The notes beneath the pieces were generated by a model. It saw nothing but the letters and a program-made list of their open reading frames with translations, made no database searches and was not told where the DNA came from. DNA of 64,000 nt from CAIXSC01 sp046349855 (GTDB lineage Bacteria > Planctomycetota > Planctomycetia > Pirellulales > Pirellulaceae), in assembly GCA_046349855.1 (NCBI GenBank), contig JAXMBM010000006.1:62001-126000 (forward strand), in the 5' to 3' direction. A program made the translations under genes and the position numbers. Of the stretch, positions 61,705-64,000 are shown piece after piece (positions within the stretch are counted from its first letter, which is position 1; each line of letters opens with the position of its first letter).

Positions 61705-63039
61705 TCAATGGCCCTCTTGAGGAGGGGGTAGCTCGGTCCAGGCATCGAAGGTGGCGGCCTGGCCGGCGTGTTCGCCTGTGGGGGAGCGGAGATTCCAGAC
61801 GATCGCCCGGTGGATGCGGAAGCGGCGACCCGTGCGCGAAATGCGAATCCCCTGATAGTCGTCGACGTAGCCGTCCCGGCGCGTGCGGGCCAGCAAGCGT
61901 TCCCGCTCGTCCCGTTCGACCGGTTCCGCGGTCAGACGCGACGGCGTGCGGAGCAGCGTGGGGAGATCCAGTTCCCACAGGCGCAGCGCAGCCCGATTGG
62001 CGTAGTTCAGCAGAGGATCGGGTTGAGTGTCGTGAGCGACCACTACGCCGGGGGCCTCGAACAGCCGTCGGGCCTGATCCGCCGGACTGCCGGCGCGCGA
62101 GATCAATTCGCGTCCCAGCCAGTGGCGGTAGGAGTCGAGCAACACTTGCGTGTGCGCGATCCAGGCGGGACGTTCCCACGGTCGCGCCGCATCTCCCCAA
62201 TCCAGGAACTCGTCGACACCTACGACTCGCTTGACTTCCGCGAAGCTGGCCATGCGGTCCGCCAACGGGGCCACGGTCCCTTCGGCCAGCCAGGCCTGGC
62301 CCAGGGCGCGGACGGCGTGTGCGGTGAGCATCAACGTGGCCAGCGGGTCGACGGCGATCTTGAAACCGAATTCGGCGAGTTGGGGGATAGGAATCAAGGG
62401 CGTTACGCCGCCGGGCAACAGGTTGGCCAGTTGCGGGACCGGGACGTCGCGAGCGATGCGCGCGAGTTCCTCGACCGACTGCGGGGCTTCCACAAACCCC
62501 AGATCGACTCCCGTCTCGGCATATCGGCAGGCGCGGGCCACGGCCGCGTCGATTCCTTCCACGGCCCGAGCATCGGTTCGCGCCAGAATGACAAAGTTCG
62601 GATCGCGGCGGGCGTCCAGCGCTACTCGCAGCTTGTCGCACATCTGCTCGACGGAAATCACCTGTTTGCCGGCGAAGTGACCGCAACGCTTGGGTGCGAC
62701 CTGGTCCTCGAGCAGGATGCCGGCCGCACCCGCCGCTTCGAACTGCCGTACGGTCCAGGCGACGTTGTGCAGATCGCCGTGCCCAGTGTCGCCGTCGGCG
62801 ATGACGGGGACCGTGACACGTTGCGTGAGTCGGCGAACGGCCTCCACCATCTCGCTCAGCGTTGTGAGCCCCAGATCGGGCAGGCCGAGGACGCTGGCCG
62901 AGACGCCGAAGCCTCCCAGGAACAGCAATTCAATGCCGGCAGCTTCCAGCACGCGAGCGGTAAACACATCGTGGGGAGCGAGGGCCCGGATGATTCCGGG
63001 ACGCTGCAGGAGCTGTCGCAACTGTGATGCGGACGACAT
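61705..63039 (-). CDS. PEP mutase / isocitrate lyase family enzyme fused to a MEKHLA domain
   Basis: 444 residues in two parts. Residues 1-285 are a PEP mutase/isocitrate lyase-superfamily barrel: FLGGFGVSASVLGLPDLGLTT, the metal-binding DGDTGHG (82-88), EDQ, and KRCGH (117-121) with the catalytic-loop Cys, as in PrpB, oxaloacetate decarboxylase and carboxyphosphonoenolpyruvate mutase. Residues about 288-440 match the MEKHLA domain, a PAS-like module: LFEAPGVVVAHDTQPDPLLNYANRAALRLWELD (shown in parts), PSRLTAEP, RDGYVDDYQGIRIS and GRRFRIHRAIVWNL. ATG at 63039 has GAGGGGA 7 bases upstream. The fusion suggests an enzyme controlled by a ligand sensor; substrate undecided. Confidence 0.88.
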   Translation of the reverse strand: MSSASQLRQLLQRPGIIRALAPHDVFTARVLEAAGIELLFLGGFGVSASVLGLPDLGLTTLSEMVEAVRRLTQRVTVPVIADGDTGHGDLHNVAWTVRQFEAAGAAGILLEDQVAPKRCGHFAGKQVISVEQMCDKLRVALDARRDPNFVILARTDARAVEGIDAAVARACRYAETGVDLGFVEAPQSVEELARIARDVPVPQLANLLPGGVTPLIPIPQLAEFGFKIAVDPLATLMLTAHAVRALGQAWLAEGTVAPLADRMASFAEVKRVVGVDEFLDWGDAARPWERPAWIAHTQVLLDSYRHWLGRELISRAGSPADQARRLFEAPGVVVAHDTQPDPLLNYANRAALRLWELDLPTLLRTPSRLTAEPVERDERERLLARTRRDGYVDDYQGIRISRTGRRFRIHRAIVWNLRSPTGEHAGQAATFDAWTELPPPQEGH

Positions 63040-63087
63040 GGTCGATCCCCTCGGAAACGGCCCTCCACGCGGCGCCGCGAACCGTCT

Positions 63088-64000
63088 TCAGGCGGCCTTG
63101 GGGCGCGGCTGGACCTTGAGATTGAACAGACCGAAGATTTCGTTCTGCGTCAATCCGCTGCGTTCCGGGGCGCCGGTGTGGGAGAGGATCGAGTGAAAGA
63201 GTTCCCGTTTTTCGTCCAGGACCTGATTGATGCGTTCCTCGATCGTCCCCAGGGTGAGCATCCGCGTGACGGTGACAGGGCCCGAAACGCCGATCCGATG
63301 AGCACGGTTGATGGCCTGATCCTCGATGGCCGGATTCCACCAGCGATCGAACAGGAACACATAGCGGCAGAACTGCAGGTTGAGCCCGACGCTCCCCGCA
63401 CCGTAACTCATCATGATGACCCGCTTGCTGGGATCGTTCTTGAACTGGTCGATCACGGTTTCCCGCTGCTTGTTGGGCATCTGGCCGTGGTATTCCAGCG
63501 TGCCGTAGCGAGCCAGCTTCTCGCGGAGTCGCGCGATCGTGACCACCCATTGAGTGAACAGGATCGCCTTCTGCCCGCTGGCCACGACCTCTTCGAGATC
63601 GGCTTCGAGGCGTTCGAGCTTGCTGCTGGCGCCGGTGACCGGGTCGAAGTTGCAGATCTGTTTGAGGCGGAGGACCAGTTCGAACACGTGCTGGATGGTG
63701 ATTTCCTGCCCCATTTCGGTGAGTCGCAGGATGCCGGCGTCTTCTGCGGTGCGGTAGGTGTCGTATTGTTCGGGGGTGAGTTCCAGTTCGGCGTCGCGAA
63801 ACAGCTTGGGAGGCATGTCGGTGAGGACCATGTCTTTGGTGCGGCGCAGGATGTGATCCTGCACCAGCGATCCCATGCGGCGGGGTTGCATATCGGACCG
63901 CAAGTAGCCCGGCGAGAGGAATTCGAAGATGCCCACCAGGTCCTCGGGGCTGTTCTCGATCGGAGTGCCCGTGAGGGCCCAGCTCCGCGTGCGGGCAATC
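63088..64000 (-). CDS. SNF2-family helicase, C-terminal part (5' end outside window)
   Basis: At least 304 residues of the C-terminal part of a SNF2/Swi2-type ATPase. Visible from the window edge: WALTGTPIENS (motif III), LKQICNFDP, KAILFTQWV (motif IV), YHGQMPNKQRE, MMSYGAGSVGLNLQ (motif V) and INRAHRIGVSGPV (motif VI). The C-terminus ends soon after helicase domain 2 with no extra domain. The reading frame is open through position 64000, so the start and DEAD-box half are upstream outside this window. It lies 48 bp upstream of the PEP mutase-MEKHLA gene on the same strand. Confidence 0.92.
   Translation of the reverse strand, partial: IARTRSWALTGTPIENSPEDLVGIFEFLSPGYLRSDMQPRRMGSLVQDHILRRTKDMVLTDMPPKLFRDAELELTPEQYDTYRTAEDAGILRLTEMGQEITIQHVFELVLRLKQICNFDPVTGASSKLERLEADLEEVVASGQKAILFTQWVVTIARLREKLARYGTLEYHGQMPNKQRETVIDQFKNDPSKRVIMMSYGAGSVGLNLQFCRYVFLFDRWWNPAIEDQAINRAHRIGVSGPVTVTRMLTLGTIEERINQVLDEKRELFHSILSHTGAPERSGLTQNEIFGLFNLKVQPRPKAA

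Overview
The window reads as chromosomal DNA of a GC-rich planctomycete. The evidence is the set of families found almost only in that phylum or its PVC relatives: a PSD1 cytochrome (DUF1549/DUF1553) paired with a DUF1501 protein, a second DUF1501 gene, a PVC-type dehydrogenase propeller with a separate HEAT/heme protein, a DUF1080 protein, a giant Ser/Thr kinase with WD40 repeats coupled to an ECF sigma factor, and small membrane-anchored proteins with the planctomycete N-terminal 'LRTLLLL' anchor. I cannot assign a genus. Coding density is high, genes lie on both strands, and most starts were chosen by Shine-Dalgarno (SD) position. No CRISPR array, phage or rRNA operon was seen. There is one tRNA, tRNA-Gln(CUG).

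Layout. 1-11204 is almost all minus strand: a partial sterol-desaturase gene, an ECF sigma factor overlapping by 4 bp a kinase-WD40 receptor, then an operon of PSD1 cytochrome, DUF1501 and alpha/beta hydrolase. 11511-16526 is plus strand: gltX, glnS and an SSS symporter that starts 2 bp after glnS. 16760-23827 is mixed: PfpI/DJ-1, YceH, a PqaA-like hydrolase, a small membrane protein, a large orphan anchored protein and a cupin. 23895-26845 is a purA-uppS-cdsA operon with a good promoter. 27078-28496 is an orphan coiled-coil membrane protein.

28863-36990 is the most system-like block: MarR-like regulator, very large TolC-like lipoprotein, periplasmic adaptor with two C-terminal EF-hands, MacB-type ATPase and MacB-type permease. 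Stop/start overlaps join regulator to outer-membrane factor and adaptor to ATPase to permease. A TATAAT promoter precedes the adaptor. Two small anchored proteins follow.

38988-39900 is a small scar: a frameshifted orphan IS66 TnpB, repeats of GTGCTACC, and tRNA-Gln. After it come an FHA-GAF-SpoIIE phosphatase, a REP-like palindrome, a DUF1080 protein, a GH10-like protein without recognisable catalytic glutamates, purC, a large secreted esterase-like hydrolase, a zinc-ribbon/TM/collagen-like protein, a YhaN/YhaO-like SMC-nuclease pair, the split dehydrogenase/heme pair, a second DUF1501 gene, a PEP mutase/isocitrate lyase-type enzyme fused to a MEKHLA domain, and the C-terminal part of a SNF2 helicase that runs off the window. 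Short tandem repeats of 14-21 bp recur in several spacers.

Family names come from recognition of motifs by eye, without database searches. Promoters are sequence matches only.
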